Notes: generated by a model from the sequence alone, not told the origin. Positions 1 through 10,055 are shown, numbered from the stretch's first letter. The stretch is 41,692 bases of DNA from Chitinophaga pinensis (GCA_945889315.1 CAMDBP010000014.1:1-41692); one strand, 5' to 3'. Translations and numbers: made by a program.

Positions 1-2
1 AG

Positions 3-1187
3 TCTGCAAGAATTTCAAAAGAAGAAACAAACCTTGGTAAAAGTCCTGTAACGCAGCGTGTTGATGGAATTTTAAAGGAGACTTTGGATGTTGTTGTAGG
101 AGCAGCTAAAACCTCAGATTATTTGCCTTTTTTACAAGGTAAGCGGGTGGCAATGGTGGTGAATCAGACAAGTACTATTGGTTCAGTTCATTTAGTGGAC
201 ACTCTCCAGAACTTAGGCGTAAATGTAAAAAAAGTATTTGCTCCTGAACACGGCTTTAGGGGAGACCACAGTGCAGGTGCTGTAATCAAAAATGGGTTAG
301 ATGTGAAAACAGGTTTGCCTGTCGTATCTTTATATGGGGCCAATAAAAAGCCAACTGCCGATATGCTAAAAGATATTGATGTGGTTGTTTTTGATATTCA
401 AGATGTTGGCGTACGTTTTTACACATATATTTCTACGATGCATTACGTAATGGAAGCATGTGCCGAGCAAGGAAAAAAAGTGTTAATTCTTGATAGGCCT
501 AATCCAAATGGATTTTACGTAGACGGCCCTGTTTTGGAAAAAGAGTTCACCTCTTTCATTGGTATGCATCCTATTCCGTTGGTTCATGGACTCACTGTGG
601 GAGAACTTGCCATTATGATAAACGGGGAGTCTTGGCTAAAGGGTGGTGCAGCGTGTGAGCTTAAAATAGTGACGTGTGATAACTATGATCACGCTACCTT
701 ATACCAATTGCCAATTAAGCCATCACCTAATTTGCCCAATATGAATTCGGTTTACTTTTATCCTTACCTAGGGCTGTTTGAAGGGACAAATGTCAGTATT
801 GGCCGCGGAACCTCCACGCCGTTTCAAATCGTGGGTCGTCCGGGTGTAAAGGGAGACATAGAGTTTACTCCTATTCCCATTCCAGGTGTTGCAGATGACC
901 CCAAGCATGAAAATAAGTTGTGCGGTGGTTTTGAGGTGCATGATGCAGAGGACGAGTCTTTTTTTGCATCGCCAAAGCTAAATCTGAGTTGGTTAATCTT
1001 GTTTTATAAAAATAATAGAGCAGAAGATGGAGAATATTTTAAAAGCTTCATTTACAAATTATGTGGAACCAAAGCATTGTCAGCGCAAGTAGAACAAGGA
1101 AAAAGTGCGGATGAGATTCGTGCTACATGGCAGCCGGAATTAGAAAAATATAAAGAGTTGAGAAAAAAATATCTTTTGTATCCTTAG
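3..1187 (+). CDS. DUF1343 family protein (NamZ-like exo-beta-N-acetylmuramidase), 5' end outside the window
   Basis: Frame is open back to the window edge upstream of the listed TTG start at 84; motifs GKRVAMVVNQTS, FAPEHGFRGDHSAG, FDIQDVGVRFYTYISTM, DRPNPNG are typical of DUF1343. Confidence 0.85.
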   Translation, partial: SARISKEETNLGKSPVTQRVDGILKETLDVVVGAAKTSDYLPFLQGKRVAMVVNQTSTIGSVHLVDTLQNLGVNVKKVFAPEHGFRGDHSAGAVIKNGLDVKTGLPVVSLYGANKKPTADMLKDIDVVVFDIQDVGVRFYTYISTMHYVMEACAEQGKKVLILDRPNPNGFYVDGPVLEKEFTSFIGMHPIPLVHGLTVGELAIMINGESWLKGGAACELKIVTCDNYDHATLYQLPIKPSPNLPNMNSVYFYPYLGLFEGTNVSIGRGTSTPFQIVGRPGVKGDIEFTPIPIPGVADDPKHENKLCGGFEVHDAEDESFFASPKLNLSWLILFYKNNRAEDGEYFKSFIYKLCGTKALSAQVEQGKSADEIRATWQPELEKYKELRKKYLLYP

Positions 1188-1240
1188 TCTTGGTTAATTA
1201 AAAATAAATTAACATCTTTGCAGCCCTAAAAAACGAAGGA

Positions 1241-1474
1241 ATGTCAAGAGTTTGCGATTTAACAGGTAAGAAAGCGATGAGTGGGAACAATGTTTCTCAC
1301 TCGAAAAGAAGAACTAAAAGAAGATTTTATCCAAATCTTCAAACTAAAAGATTCTGGCTGCCTGAACAAGATGAGTGGATTACACTTAAAATAAGTACAT
1401 CAGCATTAAAAACCATCAATAAGAAAGGTATTACTGCTTGTTTAAATAATTTGTTAAAAAACGGTAAAATATAA
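1241..1474 (+). CDS. rpmB: 50S ribosomal protein L28
   Basis: MSRVCDLTGKKAMSGNNVSHSKRRTKRRFYPNLQ. Confidence 0.97.
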   Translation: MSRVCDLTGKKAMSGNNVSHSKRRTKRRFYPNLQTKRFWLPEQDEWITLKISTSALKTINKKGITACLNNLLKNGKI

Positions 1475-1477
1475 CAG

Positions 1478-1660
1478 ATGGCTAAGAAAGGAAATAGAGT
1501 ACAAGTAATCTTGGAATGTACTGAGCAAAAAGGTACTAACGTGCCAGGGATGTCAAGATACATCACTACCAAGAATAAGAGAAATACTACGGAGCGTCTT
1601 GAGCTTAAAAAATATAATCCGTTTATGAAAAAAGTAACCGTACACAAAGAAATTAAATAA
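1478..1660 (+). CDS. rpmG: 50S ribosomal protein L33
   Basis: [52 protein letters not shown]. Confidence 0.97.
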   Translation: MAKKGNRVQVILECTEQKGTNVPGMSRYITTKNKRNTTERLELKKYNPFMKKVTVHKEIK

Positions 1661-1661
1661 G

Positions 1662-1817
1662 ATGGCAAAGAAAGTTGTTGCAACGTTAAAGAAAGAAGGT
1701 TCAGGAAGAGACTGGGCTAAGCTTGTTAGATGCGTTAAGTCTCCAAAAACAGGTGCTTATTCGTTTAGAGAAGAAATGATTCCTACTGAAGCTGTAAAGG
1801 CAGCTTTGGCTAAATAA
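1662..1817 (+). CDS. DUF4295 family small protein (candidate Bacteroidota-specific ribosomal protein)
   Basis: 51-aa ORF below the track cutoff: MAKKVVATLKKEGSGRDWAKLVRCVKSPKTGAYSFREEMIPTEAVKAALAK; starts 1 nt after the rpmG stop. Confidence 0.93.
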   Translation: MAKKVVATLKKEGSGRDWAKLVRCVKSPKTGAYSFREEMIPTEAVKAALAK

Positions 1818-1845
1818 GATATCCAAATAAAATATTTTTTATAGT

Positions 1846-1879
1846 GAAAAGCTTCCTACTTTTGATGGGAAGCTTTTTT
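1846..1879 (+). terminator. intrinsic terminator after rpmB-rpmG-DUF4295
   Basis: AAAAGCTTCC ... GGAAGCTTTT stem followed by a T-run. Confidence 0.8.
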
Positions 1880-1892
1880 ATGTTTATACCTT

Positions 1893-2840
1893 ATGGGTTT
1901 ATTAGATTTTTTTAAAAAGAAACCAACACAAGAACAAAAGATAAAGTTAGATGATGGTCTGGAAAAAACCCGTTCATCCTTTATTTCTAAAATTTCAAAA
2001 GTTGTTGTTGGAAGAAGTAATATTAGTGATGATTTCTTAGACGAACTCGAAGAAGTATTGGTGTCTTCGGATGTTGGGGTTAGTACTACGGTTAAAATAA
2101 TCGAAAGAATAGAAGCGAGAGTATCACGTGATAAATACCTTTCTGAAACAGAGCTCAACGAAATGCTCAAGGAGGAAATTACTAATCTCCTCGCCGAAAC
2201 TGAAAAACCAATTCATAACACGGAGGTAAAACCATATGTTATAATGGTAGTAGGTGTGAATGGAGTAGGTAAAACAACCACTATCGGTAAACTTGCTAAT
2301 ATGTTCAAAAATCAAGGATTGAAGGTGGTATTAGGTGCTGGCGATACATTTAGAGCTGCGGCTGTTGATCAACTTCAGATTTGGGGAGAGCGAGTAGGAG
2401 TGGAGGTTGTAGCGAAGGGAATGGATACAGATCCCGCTGCTGTAGCCTTTGAAGCTGTGAAATATGGTGCTGAAAATAATGCGGATGTGGTGATCATTGA
2501 CACCGCTGGTCGACTACACAATAAAATTAACCTAATGAACGAGCTTTCTAAAATTAAGCGAGTTATGGATAAACAAGTAGTTGGGGCACCTCATGAAGTA
2601 CTTTTGGTATTAGATGCCTCTACTGGTCAAAATGCATTTGAGCAAGCAAAACAATTTACGGCCGCAACTGAAGTTACTGCATTGGCACTTACTAAGTTGG
2701 ATGGCACTGCTAAAGGCGGCGTGGTAATTGGAATTAGCGACCAATTCAGTATACCTGTTAAATATATAGGAGTTGGCGAGCAAATGAACGATTTGCAGCT
2801 TTTTGACAGTAAAAATTACGTAGAATCACTTTTCTCTTAG
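1893..2840 (+). CDS. ftsY: signal recognition particle receptor FtsY
   Basis: SRP GTPase motifs GVNGVGKTTTIGKLA, DTFRAAAVDQL, DTAGRLH, TKLDGTAKGG. Confidence 0.97.
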   Translation: MGLLDFFKKKPTQEQKIKLDDGLEKTRSSFISKISKVVVGRSNISDDFLDELEEVLVSSDVGVSTTVKIIERIEARVSRDKYLSETELNEMLKEEITNLLAETEKPIHNTEVKPYVIMVVGVNGVGKTTTIGKLANMFKNQGLKVVLGAGDTFRAAAVDQLQIWGERVGVEVVAKGMDTDPAAVAFEAVKYGAENNADVVIIDTAGRLHNKINLMNELSKIKRVMDKQVVGAPHEVLLVLDASTGQNAFEQAKQFTAATEVTALALTKLDGTAKGGVVIGISDQFSIPVKYIGVGEQMNDLQLFDSKNYVESLFS

Positions 2841-4148
2841 ATGAAAACTAAAACACACAAACCCAATAAGGTTTCAATTATAACTTTAGGTTGTTCAAAA
2901 AATACAGTAGACTCTGAAGTACTGCAGTCTCAACTAACTGGTGGCAGAGTTCATTCTGTTCACGAAGATACAGCAGATGCCGATACCATTATTATTAATA
3001 CCTGTGGTTTTATTGATAATGCAAAGCAAGAAAGTATAGATACTATTTTACAATTTGCTGAGGAGAAAAAAGCCGGTAAAATTGAGAATTTGATAGTTAC
3101 GGGATGTCTATCCGAGAGATATAAGGAAGATTTATCTCCAGAGATACCTGAAGTAGATAAATGGTATGGAACTTTTGAGTTACCTCAGTTGCTCAATCAT
3201 TTGGGAGTAGATTACAAAAAAGAACTTCTGGGTGAACGTAAGTCTTCTGTTTCGAGGCATTATGCCTATATGAAAATATCGGAGGGGTGTGATAGGCCAT
3301 GTTCTTTTTGCGCGATTCCACTAATGCGTGGTAAGCACGTTTCTAAATCAATTGATGAGCTCGTAGCAGAGGCTAAGGGACTTGTACGCGATGGAATTAA
3401 AGAAATTATGCTTATCGCGCAAGATTCGACCTATTACGGGATAGACTTATACGGTGAGCGAAGACTTCACGAACTCATGGATAGACTTAGTGATATTGAA
3501 GGGCTGGAATGGCTCAGATTACACTACGCATATCCGTCCAAGTTTCCGTTTGAAGTATTGCCGATTATAAACAGCAAACCCAATATTTGTAAATACTTAG
3601 ATATCCCTATTCAGCATATTTCGGATAATGTTCTCAAAACCATGAGAAGAGGAATTACGAAACATCGTACCGAAGAAGTATTAGATAGAATAAAAGCAGA
3701 GGTAAGTGGTATTGCCTTACGTACTACCTTGTTGGTAGGACATCCTGGGGAGTATGAACAAGATTTTGAGGAATTGAAATCATTTGTGGAGCAGTATAAG
3801 TTTAACAGGCTTGGCGTATTTACCTATTCTCACGAGGGCGGGACACATGCAGGAACACTTGAAGATCACGTAGCAGACGAAATAAAAGCTGCTCGGGCTG
3901 AAGAAATTATGGGTATACAACATGATATATCGTTTATGCACAATCAGGCCCTAGTGGGAACAGAGCAAAAGATAATCATTGATAGGATAGAGGGCGACTT
4001 TTATATGGGACGTACTCAATTCGATTCTCCCGATGTAGATAATGAAGTTTTACTGCCATTAAGTAGTGGATATTTAAGGCTAGGTGATTTTGTGAACGTT
4101 CGAATTACAGATGCAGAGCCATTTGATTTGATTGGTGAACTCTTGTAA
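2841..4148 (+). CDS. rimO: ribosomal protein S12 methylthiotransferase RimO
   Basis: MTTase N-terminus TLGCSKNTVDSE; radical-SAM CDRPCSFCAIP; C-terminal TRAM-like region. Confidence 0.95.
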   Translation: MKTKTHKPNKVSIITLGCSKNTVDSEVLQSQLTGGRVHSVHEDTADADTIIINTCGFIDNAKQESIDTILQFAEEKKAGKIENLIVTGCLSERYKEDLSPEIPEVDKWYGTFELPQLLNHLGVDYKKELLGERKSSVSRHYAYMKISEGCDRPCSFCAIPLMRGKHVSKSIDELVAEAKGLVRDGIKEIMLIAQDSTYYGIDLYGERRLHELMDRLSDIEGLEWLRLHYAYPSKFPFEVLPIINSKPNICKYLDIPIQHISDNVLKTMRRGITKHRTEEVLDRIKAEVSGIALRTTLLVGHPGEYEQDFEELKSFVEQYKFNRLGVFTYSHEGGTHAGTLEDHVADEIKAARAEEIMGIQHDISFMHNQALVGTEQKIIIDRIEGDFYMGRTQFDSPDVDNEVLLPLSSGYLRLGDFVNVRITDAEPFDLIGELL

Positions 4149-4149
4149 T

Positions 4150-5709
4150 ATGCACGTAGAACAGGTATCTAGACGCGAAACATTTTTTCATAATGATTTT
4201 ATAGAAGCCTACTATTTTTCGGATCGATTAAGTCACCTTAGAACCTATTCTCCAACTATTTCTGAGGTTAAACAAGCAATTCAAGCTAAGTCTGATTTTA
4301 GTAATGCACGAAGAAAAATACTGGCAACGGATTTATGGAGGCAATATCAAGACGCTAGAATTGATCTTCCTGATGATACAGCGTTATTTAAAAACATTAA
4401 ATCACTTGAATTAGATAATACCTTTACAATCACCACAGGGCAACAAATTCATATTGGTTTAGGTCCACTTTATGTCTTTTATAAGATATTGGATGTTTTG
4501 GCTATTGCAGCGGAATGCAAAGAGCTGCACCCAAACTATAATTTTGTTCCTATATTTTGGATGGCTACAGAAGATCACGATCTTCAAGAAATACAGTCTG
4601 TAAATGTTTATAATCAATCATTTACGTGGGATACAACTCAAACTGGTGCAGTTGGACGAATGAACACTGCTGGTATTTCGGAACTTTTTGATGAGTTGAA
4701 AACCAAAATGAACTTATCGGAAGCTCAACTCAGGTTTATTGAAGCGTCTCAAATGGCTTATAGCCAAAGCGCCAATCTTTCATCCGCTTTTAGAACGTTG
4801 TTACATGCTTACTTCTCAGATTACGGCCTAGTAATAATGGACGCTGATAGCGAAAACCTTAAAAAAGAGTTTATTCCTGTACTTAAAGATGAATTGAGAG
4901 GACTTAATTACAAAGCCTTATTGAATTCTACCGAGGCAGTTGAAACAGAAGGTTTTCAAAGGCAACTCGTCATTAGGGAGTGTAATTTATTTAAGATTAG
5001 TCAACATCAACGAGAAAAACATAATATAATAAACTATGAAGATGATATTCTTGATCAATATGTAAAACAACATGTTTTCAATCTAAGTCCGAATGCTGCT
5101 TTACGACCATTGTATCAGGAGTGGATTTTACCCAATTTGGTGTATGTAGGCGGTGCGAGTGAAGTTCATTACTGGACACAACTTAAAGGATTGTTTGATA
5201 ATTATAATATACCCGTACCAATCATACATTTAAGAACGTCCAATATAATTATTCCAGAGCAACTGCTTCACGAAAATACGGACGTTGATGTAACGGATTT
5301 CTTTAAAAGTGATCAGTCGTTAATATTTAAAGTTAATAAGGAGCAGGATAAGTTATTTCAAACTATAAGGCAGAACTTTGAAGACGTAAAAAACAATTTA
5401 TACGCTTATCAGAATTTGGTAGAGAATAATCTGATAGGATTTAATTTGGACGCTAAAGTATCTAAAATGGTTGATAAATTGGATGAAATGAATGAGCTAA
5501 CCGAAAAGCAATTATTGAGTCAAAGCGCAATGCATCCTGCATGGAATAAATTGTTAAAAACCAAGAAAAAGTATTTTAGTCCAGCACACGTTCAAGAGCG
5601 AAAAGAGGATGTGGTTACTTTTATCGATGCATTTGAACAGCATATTTTACAACTGGTGCCGCACTCCGGTTTCACTAGCTCTCAAAAAATAGGAATACTA
5701 AAAATGTAA
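4150..5709 (+). CDS. bshC: bacillithiol biosynthesis cysteine-adding enzyme BshC
   Basis: TGQQIHIGLGPLYVFYKILD, FWMATEDHDLQEI, YVGGASEVHYWTQLKGLFD; ATG at 4150 preferred over the listed 4132. Confidence 0.93.
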   Translation: MHVEQVSRRETFFHNDFIEAYYFSDRLSHLRTYSPTISEVKQAIQAKSDFSNARRKILATDLWRQYQDARIDLPDDTALFKNIKSLELDNTFTITTGQQIHIGLGPLYVFYKILDVLAIAAECKELHPNYNFVPIFWMATEDHDLQEIQSVNVYNQSFTWDTTQTGAVGRMNTAGISELFDELKTKMNLSEAQLRFIEASQMAYSQSANLSSAFRTLLHAYFSDYGLVIMDADSENLKKEFIPVLKDELRGLNYKALLNSTEAVETEGFQRQLVIRECNLFKISQHQREKHNIINYEDDILDQYVKQHVFNLSPNAALRPLYQEWILPNLVYVGGASEVHYWTQLKGLFDNYNIPVPIIHLRTSNIIIPEQLLHENTDVDVTDFFKSDQSLIFKVNKEQDKLFQTIRQNFEDVKNNLYAYQNLVENNLIGFNLDAKVSKMVDKLDEMNELTEKQLLSQSAMHPAWNKLLKTKKKYFSPAHVQERKEDVVTFIDAFEQHILQLVPHSGFTSSQKIGILKM

Positions 5710-5722
5710 AGGCTTTTAATAC

Positions 5723-5752
5723 TTGGAATAGTTAAATTTTAACCTATTTTTG
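5723..5752 (+). promoter_or_regulatory. Bacteroidota-type promoter upstream of the OmpA-family gene
   Basis: TTG (5723-5725) - N19 - TATTTTTG (5745-5752), matching TTG/TAnnTTTG. Confidence 0.6.
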
Positions 5753-5778
5753 CATGAATAATACAATAAGTTGCGTAA

Positions 5779-5794
5779 ACACACACACACACAC
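5779..5794 (+). repeat. (AC)8 dinucleotide repeat in the predicted 5' UTR
   Basis: Direct reading: acacacacacacacac, 3 nt before ATG 5798. Confidence 0.95.
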
Positions 5795-5797
5795 ATT

Positions 5798-7147
5798 ATG
5801 AAACAGTTTAAAATTATCACTTTAATAATCGCAGTGCTTAGCTTCACTACTTCTGTAGCTCAAACCAACTATTTCTCAAAATTTCCAGAGGCTAATAGAT
5901 GGTCTGCGGGTATACAATTGAGTCCTAATTTTGCATACAATGATGCAGAGAATATTAAGATAGGATTTGGTGGAGGAGTGCACGCTAAATACTCTTTTGG
6001 ACAATCTTTTGGTTTAAATTTTAATGCTGATTTAGGAACCCTTAAAGGTACAAAAGATGAATCATCATATGAGTTTACTAATAAGTTTAAACAACTTGAT
6101 ATAACAGGGGTATATACGATTGGTAATATATCTTTTCTTAGACCATTAAGAGATATTCAAATGTATTCTTTCTTTGGATTAGGTTTGACCTTCTCTGATG
6201 CGAATGGTACTTTTGGTGATCTTGGCGGGGATTACGCAAGGACTAGTACTGCATACAAAGGCAGAAATGCTGTAGTGCCGCTAGGATTTGGTTTTAAAAA
6301 GAATGTAAGTGATAAGTTAGATCTAGCAATTGAATACAGAGATAATTATGTGCGATCAGACATGGTAGACGGCATGGATTTGCCTCAGCAAGCAAATCGT
6401 TATGCAAATGACCATTATCAAATGTTTAGCATAAAAGCGTCTATGAAGTTTGGTGACAAAGCGCAAACTGCTCATATGGATTGGTTAAATCCACTTGAAA
6501 CAATTTACGCAGACATAGACTCACTAATTAGCGTGACTGCAAAGCTTCAAGGCGATGCTGACAAAGACGGTGTAGCAGATATATTCGATAAAGAGGCAAA
6601 TACAGATTGTGATAAAGTATATGGAAACGGAAAAGCGTTAGATTCTGATGGTGACGGTGTAAATGATTGTAAAGATCTAGAGCCATTTTCTTTATCTAAA
6701 GAAGTAGATGAAAATGGTGTAGCTATCGATTCTGACGGAGACGGTGTTCCTGATGGTTTAGATGAAGAGCCTAACTCTCCAGCTGGTGAAATCGTAAATG
6801 CAAGAGGTGTTGCAAGCAAAAGTGGTGCCTGTTGTGATTGCAGTAATGTAACACTACCATCTGTAATTTTTGAGAACGGTAGTACAGGTATATCTCCATC
6901 TTCATACGGAATACTGTACTCAATAGCTGAAAAAATGAAATCATGCCCGAGTCTTTCTTTGAATGCAACTGGTTACACAACTAGTAAAGCTGGTGAGCAA
7001 ATCGCTAATAAAAGAACTACTTCTATAGTTGATTACCTTGAAGCTAACTATGGTATCGAAAGAGGTAGAATCAAAACTGTATATTCTACAGGTAAAGGTG
7101 TTGAATATAGCACAAGAAGAATTGACCTTGGACAAGTAGACAAGTAA
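5798..7147 (+). CDS. OmpA-family outer membrane protein with thrombospondin type-3 repeats
   Basis: Signal peptide MKQFKIITLIIAVLSFTTSVAQ; beta-barrel-like N-terminus; DSDGDGV repeats; OmpA C-terminus. Listed start 5771 (TTG) lies before the AC repeat; ATG 5798 preferred. Confidence 0.9.
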   Translation: MKQFKIITLIIAVLSFTTSVAQTNYFSKFPEANRWSAGIQLSPNFAYNDAENIKIGFGGGVHAKYSFGQSFGLNFNADLGTLKGTKDESSYEFTNKFKQLDITGVYTIGNISFLRPLRDIQMYSFFGLGLTFSDANGTFGDLGGDYARTSTAYKGRNAVVPLGFGFKKNVSDKLDLAIEYRDNYVRSDMVDGMDLPQQANRYANDHYQMFSIKASMKFGDKAQTAHMDWLNPLETIYADIDSLISVTAKLQGDADKDGVADIFDKEANTDCDKVYGNGKALDSDGDGVNDCKDLEPFSLSKEVDENGVAIDSDGDGVPDGLDEEPNSPAGEIVNARGVASKSGACCDCSNVTLPSVIFENGSTGISPSSYGILYSIAEKMKSCPSLSLNATGYTTSKAGEQIANKRTTSIVDYLEANYGIERGRIKTVYSTGKGVEYSTRRIDLGQVDK

Positions 7148-7179
7148 TCGTATTTAAAAATAAAATATAACCAATATTA

Positions 7180-7212
7180 ACGGGCTTCAATAATAATTGA
7201 AGCCCGTTTTAT
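7180..7212 (+). terminator. intrinsic terminator after the OmpA-family gene
   Basis: ACGGGCTTCAA / TTGAAGCCCGT followed by TTTATTTT. Confidence 0.9.
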
Positions 7213-7232
7213 TTTGTATAATTGCACTTACA

Positions 7233-7805
7233 ATGAAAAAGTTAGTTTCGTTAATACTCCTTGTGTGTTTGGCTATGACCGTAAATGCTCAACTAAAAAA
7301 TGAAGTAGCATTGGTGATTTCACCGCTTAAATTTGAAAAGGCGACTAGTTATCAAGCGATGTACCGACATAGTTTAAAGAAGGATATGTGGTCTTTACGA
7401 GGTGGTGCTAGGGTCTTTGTAAGTACAGATAAAGAGATTAGGTCGGATACGTTATCCAAGCGTTCTGGCACGGTACAGTATGACTTGTCCGCGGGTATTC
7501 AGTATAAGTTGCCTATTTCAAATTTGGAAAAAATATATCTTTATGGTGCAAGTGATGTATACTTTAATTCAGAATTTAATCAAAAGTCTTACGAAACCTA
7601 TTATGGATACTACTGGTCTATTGGTGTTAAACCCATCTTCGGATTAAGCTATGAGCCATTTGAAAATATCAGAATATCACTTGAATCTCGTGGTGATTTT
7701 AACGTAAATCTTCAGGATTACAGTGCTCTCGGAGAGAATAGAGATCGACGATTCGATTTTAATCCTGCAAAGCAATTAGCTGCAGGTCTAGGTTACTTGT
7801 TTTAA
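7233..7805 (+). CDS. hypothetical secreted protein, probable outer-membrane beta-barrel
   Basis: Signal peptide MKKLVSLILLVCLAMTVNAQ; alternating aromatic strands; ATG 7233 preferred because listed start 7197 lies in the terminator. Confidence 0.75.
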   Translation: MKKLVSLILLVCLAMTVNAQLKNEVALVISPLKFEKATSYQAMYRHSLKKDMWSLRGGARVFVSTDKEIRSDTLSKRSGTVQYDLSAGIQYKLPISNLEKIYLYGASDVYFNSEFNQKSYETYYGYYWSIGVKPIFGLSYEPFENIRISLESRGDFNVNLQDYSALGENRDRRFDFNPAKQLAAGLGYLF

Positions 7806-8551
7806 AAACTGTTTGTCAGTGCAATAAAGCTATCAGCATCAAGAGATGCTCCTCCAATTAGGCCTCCGTCTATATCTGAGCAAGCAAATAGTTCATTTGC
7901 ATTAGAAGGTTTTACACTGCCTCCATACAAGATAGAAATATTATTTGCCGTGATTTCACCGTATCTGTTAGCAATTGTATTTCGAATAAACGCATGCATT
8001 TCCTGGGCTTGTTCGGGAGAAGCTGTTTCACCTGTTCCGATGGCCCAAACTGGTTCATATGCAATAATACAGTTAATCAGCTCAAGCTCATTAAGTTGAA
8101 ATAGTCCTTGTTCTATTTGTAGTCTAATCGTTTCGAAATGTTCACCATCTTGCCTTTGCGCCAAAGTTTCTCCGCAGCAATAAATGGGTTTAAGGCCATG
8201 TTTTAAAACATTATTTACCTTAAAGGATATGGATAAACTATCTTCTTGAAAATATTCTCTCCTTTCACTATGACCTAAAATGATGTATTGAACACCCACA
8301 CTTTTAAGCATTTTAACAGATACTTCACCCGTAAAAGCTCCTTCGTCTTGCTGATGGCAGTTTTGTGCAGCAAGAGCGATATTTGTATGACTGAGCATGG
8401 TCTTAAATGTTTGAAGATGCGTGAAGGGAGGTGAAATGATAGAAGTTACATTTGCGTTTACTCCTTTGTCAACAATATCGATAATTAATTCTTTCCCCTC
8501 ATTTAGGTCTAGATTCATTTTCCAGTTTCCTGCTACTATTTTTTCTCTCAT
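7802..8551 (-). CDS. tpiA: triosephosphate isomerase
   Basis: MREKIVAGNWKMN, ILGHSERREYF, YEPVWAIGTG, ILYGGSVKP; start at 8551. Confidence 0.97.
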   Translation of the reverse strand: MREKIVAGNWKMNLDLNEGKELIIDIVDKGVNANVTSIISPPFTHLQTFKTMLSHTNIALAAQNCHQQDEGAFTGEVSVKMLKSVGVQYIILGHSERREYFQEDSLSISFKVNNVLKHGLKPIYCCGETLAQRQDGEHFETIRLQIEQGLFQLNELELINCIIAYEPVWAIGTGETASPEQAQEMHAFIRNTIANRYGEITANNISILYGGSVKPSNANELFACSDIDGGLIGGASLDADSFIALTNSF

Positions 8552-9750
8552 GTATTTATTGATTTTGATTCCCAAAAGCGATCTTTGGCCGAATCTTTAA
8601 AAATGGTTGTTAATATATCTTGGTCTACTGGATCAAAATCTAAACCTCGCCGCTGCAAAACTATACTTGCCGTTTCAAAAGCTTTAGGTACTTCATACGT
8701 TGCAAAACCTGTTGCTCCTCCCCAAGTAAATGAAGGTATGTAGTTTCTAGGGAATCCAGATCCAAAAATGTTAGCAGAAACTCCAACCACGGTGCCCGTA
8801 TTAAACATCGTATTTATTCCACATTTACTATGATCTCCCATTATCAAACCACAAAACTGCAACCCCGTATTGATAAATCTATTTTTAGTGTAGTTCCATA
8901 ATTTTACTTGTGCATAGTTATTTTTGAGATTAGAGCTGTTGGTGTCAGCACCAAGATTACACCATTCGCCTATCACAGAATTACCCAAAAATCCATCATG
9001 ACCTTTATTACTAAAACCGTAAAAAACAGTATTACTAACCTCACCTCCCACCTTACTATGAGGACCAACCGTTGTGTCTCCATATATTTTAGCACCCATT
9101 TTAATGGTGGAATGTTCACACAATGCGAATGGACCCCGTATTAAACTACCTTCCATAATTTCACTATGCGCGGCAATATAAATAGGTCCATGAGTAGAAT
9201 TCAGAACGCTTGCTTCTACAATAGCTCCTTCTTCCACAAATATATCATGACCAATTAGTGTATTGCTTCCAGAAATAGGCTGAGAAATCCTGCCTGAGGT
9301 TAATAGGTCATAATCTGCTTTTATCTCCTGACTATTCTTTAAAAAGACATCATAGGTGTAGTTTATTAAATCACATTGAACGTCAATTATTCGGACGCTT
9401 TTAGCAACTTCTTCTAAAAAATCAAACTTCGTAAGATGCTCCGATCCTCGATAAGCAATGAGTATCTCGCCGTCATAAATAGCTTGATTTAGAGCTAGTT
9501 TGTTGAGGAGAGAATTGGTTTCGTAATTGGGTAGACATCTACCGTTAAGATAAAAATTATCATGACTAAATTTAACAGGGTACTTAGTGGCTAAGTAGTC
9601 TTGAGTTAAAAATGAAAAGTTTCCAGTTAAACGATGTTTCCATTTTTCGGTTAATGTTAGAATGCCAACGCGCAACTCCGCACATGGCCTTGTGAAGCAA
9701 AGAGGAAGTAGATCACTTCTACTGTTGTCGTCAAAGAGTATAATATTCAT
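8548..9750 (-). CDS. GlmU-family putative sugar nucleotidyltransferase
   Basis: N-terminus IILFDDNSRSDLLPLCFTRPCAELRVGILTLTEKW plus C-terminal left-handed-helix acyltransferase-like repeats; ATGA overlap with tpiA. Confidence 0.85.
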   Translation of the reverse strand: MNIILFDDNSRSDLLPLCFTRPCAELRVGILTLTEKWKHRLTGNFSFLTQDYLATKYPVKFSHDNFYLNGRCLPNYETNSLLNKLALNQAIYDGEILIAYRGSEHLTKFDFLEEVAKSVRIIDVQCDLINYTYDVFLKNSQEIKADYDLLTSGRISQPISGSNTLIGHDIFVEEGAIVEASVLNSTHGPIYIAAHSEIMEGSLIRGPFALCEHSTIKMGAKIYGDTTVGPHSKVGGEVSNTVFYGFSNKGHDGFLGNSVIGEWCNLGADTNSSNLKNNYAQVKLWNYTKNRFINTGLQFCGLIMGDHSKCGINTMFNTGTVVGVSANIFGSGFPRNYIPSFTWGGATGFATYEVPKAFETASIVLQRRGLDFDPVDQDILTTIFKDSAKDRFWESKSINT

Positions 9751-9783
9751 AAAAAAAGGCTCTCCAAATATAGAGAGCCTTTA
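9751..9783 (-). terminator. intrinsic terminator between rpmE2 and the GlmU-like gene
   Basis: AAAGGCTCTC / GAGAGCCTTT with T-run on the minus strand. Confidence 0.85.
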
Positions 9784-9803
9784 GTATAATTATAAAATTT
9801 TAG

Positions 9804-10055
9804 TTAATTCTTTTTAGCGTAACGCTTATTGAATTTATCGATTCTACCCGCTGTATCTACAAAGTTCACTTTACCAGTGTAAAAAGGATGTGACGAACTA
9901 GAAATCTCTAGTTTGTATATTGGATACTCGTTTCCGTCTTCATAGGTTACTGTTTCTTTAGTCTCTACACAAGATTTAGTTAAAAACTGCTCCCCGTTAG
10001 ACATGTCTTTAAAAACAACTAAACGGTAGCTACTTGGATGTATTTCGCTCTTCAT
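9804..10055 (-). CDS. rpmE2: 50S ribosomal protein L31 type B
   Basis: [29 protein letters not shown] ... [27 protein letters not shown]. Confidence 0.96.
   Translation of the reverse strand: MKSEIHPSSYRLVVFKDMSNGEQFLTKSCVETKETVTYEDGNEYPIYKLEISSSSHPFYTGKVNFVDTAGRIDKFNKRYAKKN

Noticed and set aside
5771-5797. N-terminal extension MRKHTHTHI on the OmpA-family protein
   Set aside because: Comes from reading through the AC repeat from a TTG; a clean signal peptide starts at ATG 5798.
6630-6770. DNA repeats gattctgatggtgacggtgt / gattctgacggagacggtgt
   Set aside because: Explained by the thrombospondin type-3 DSDGDGV protein repeats.
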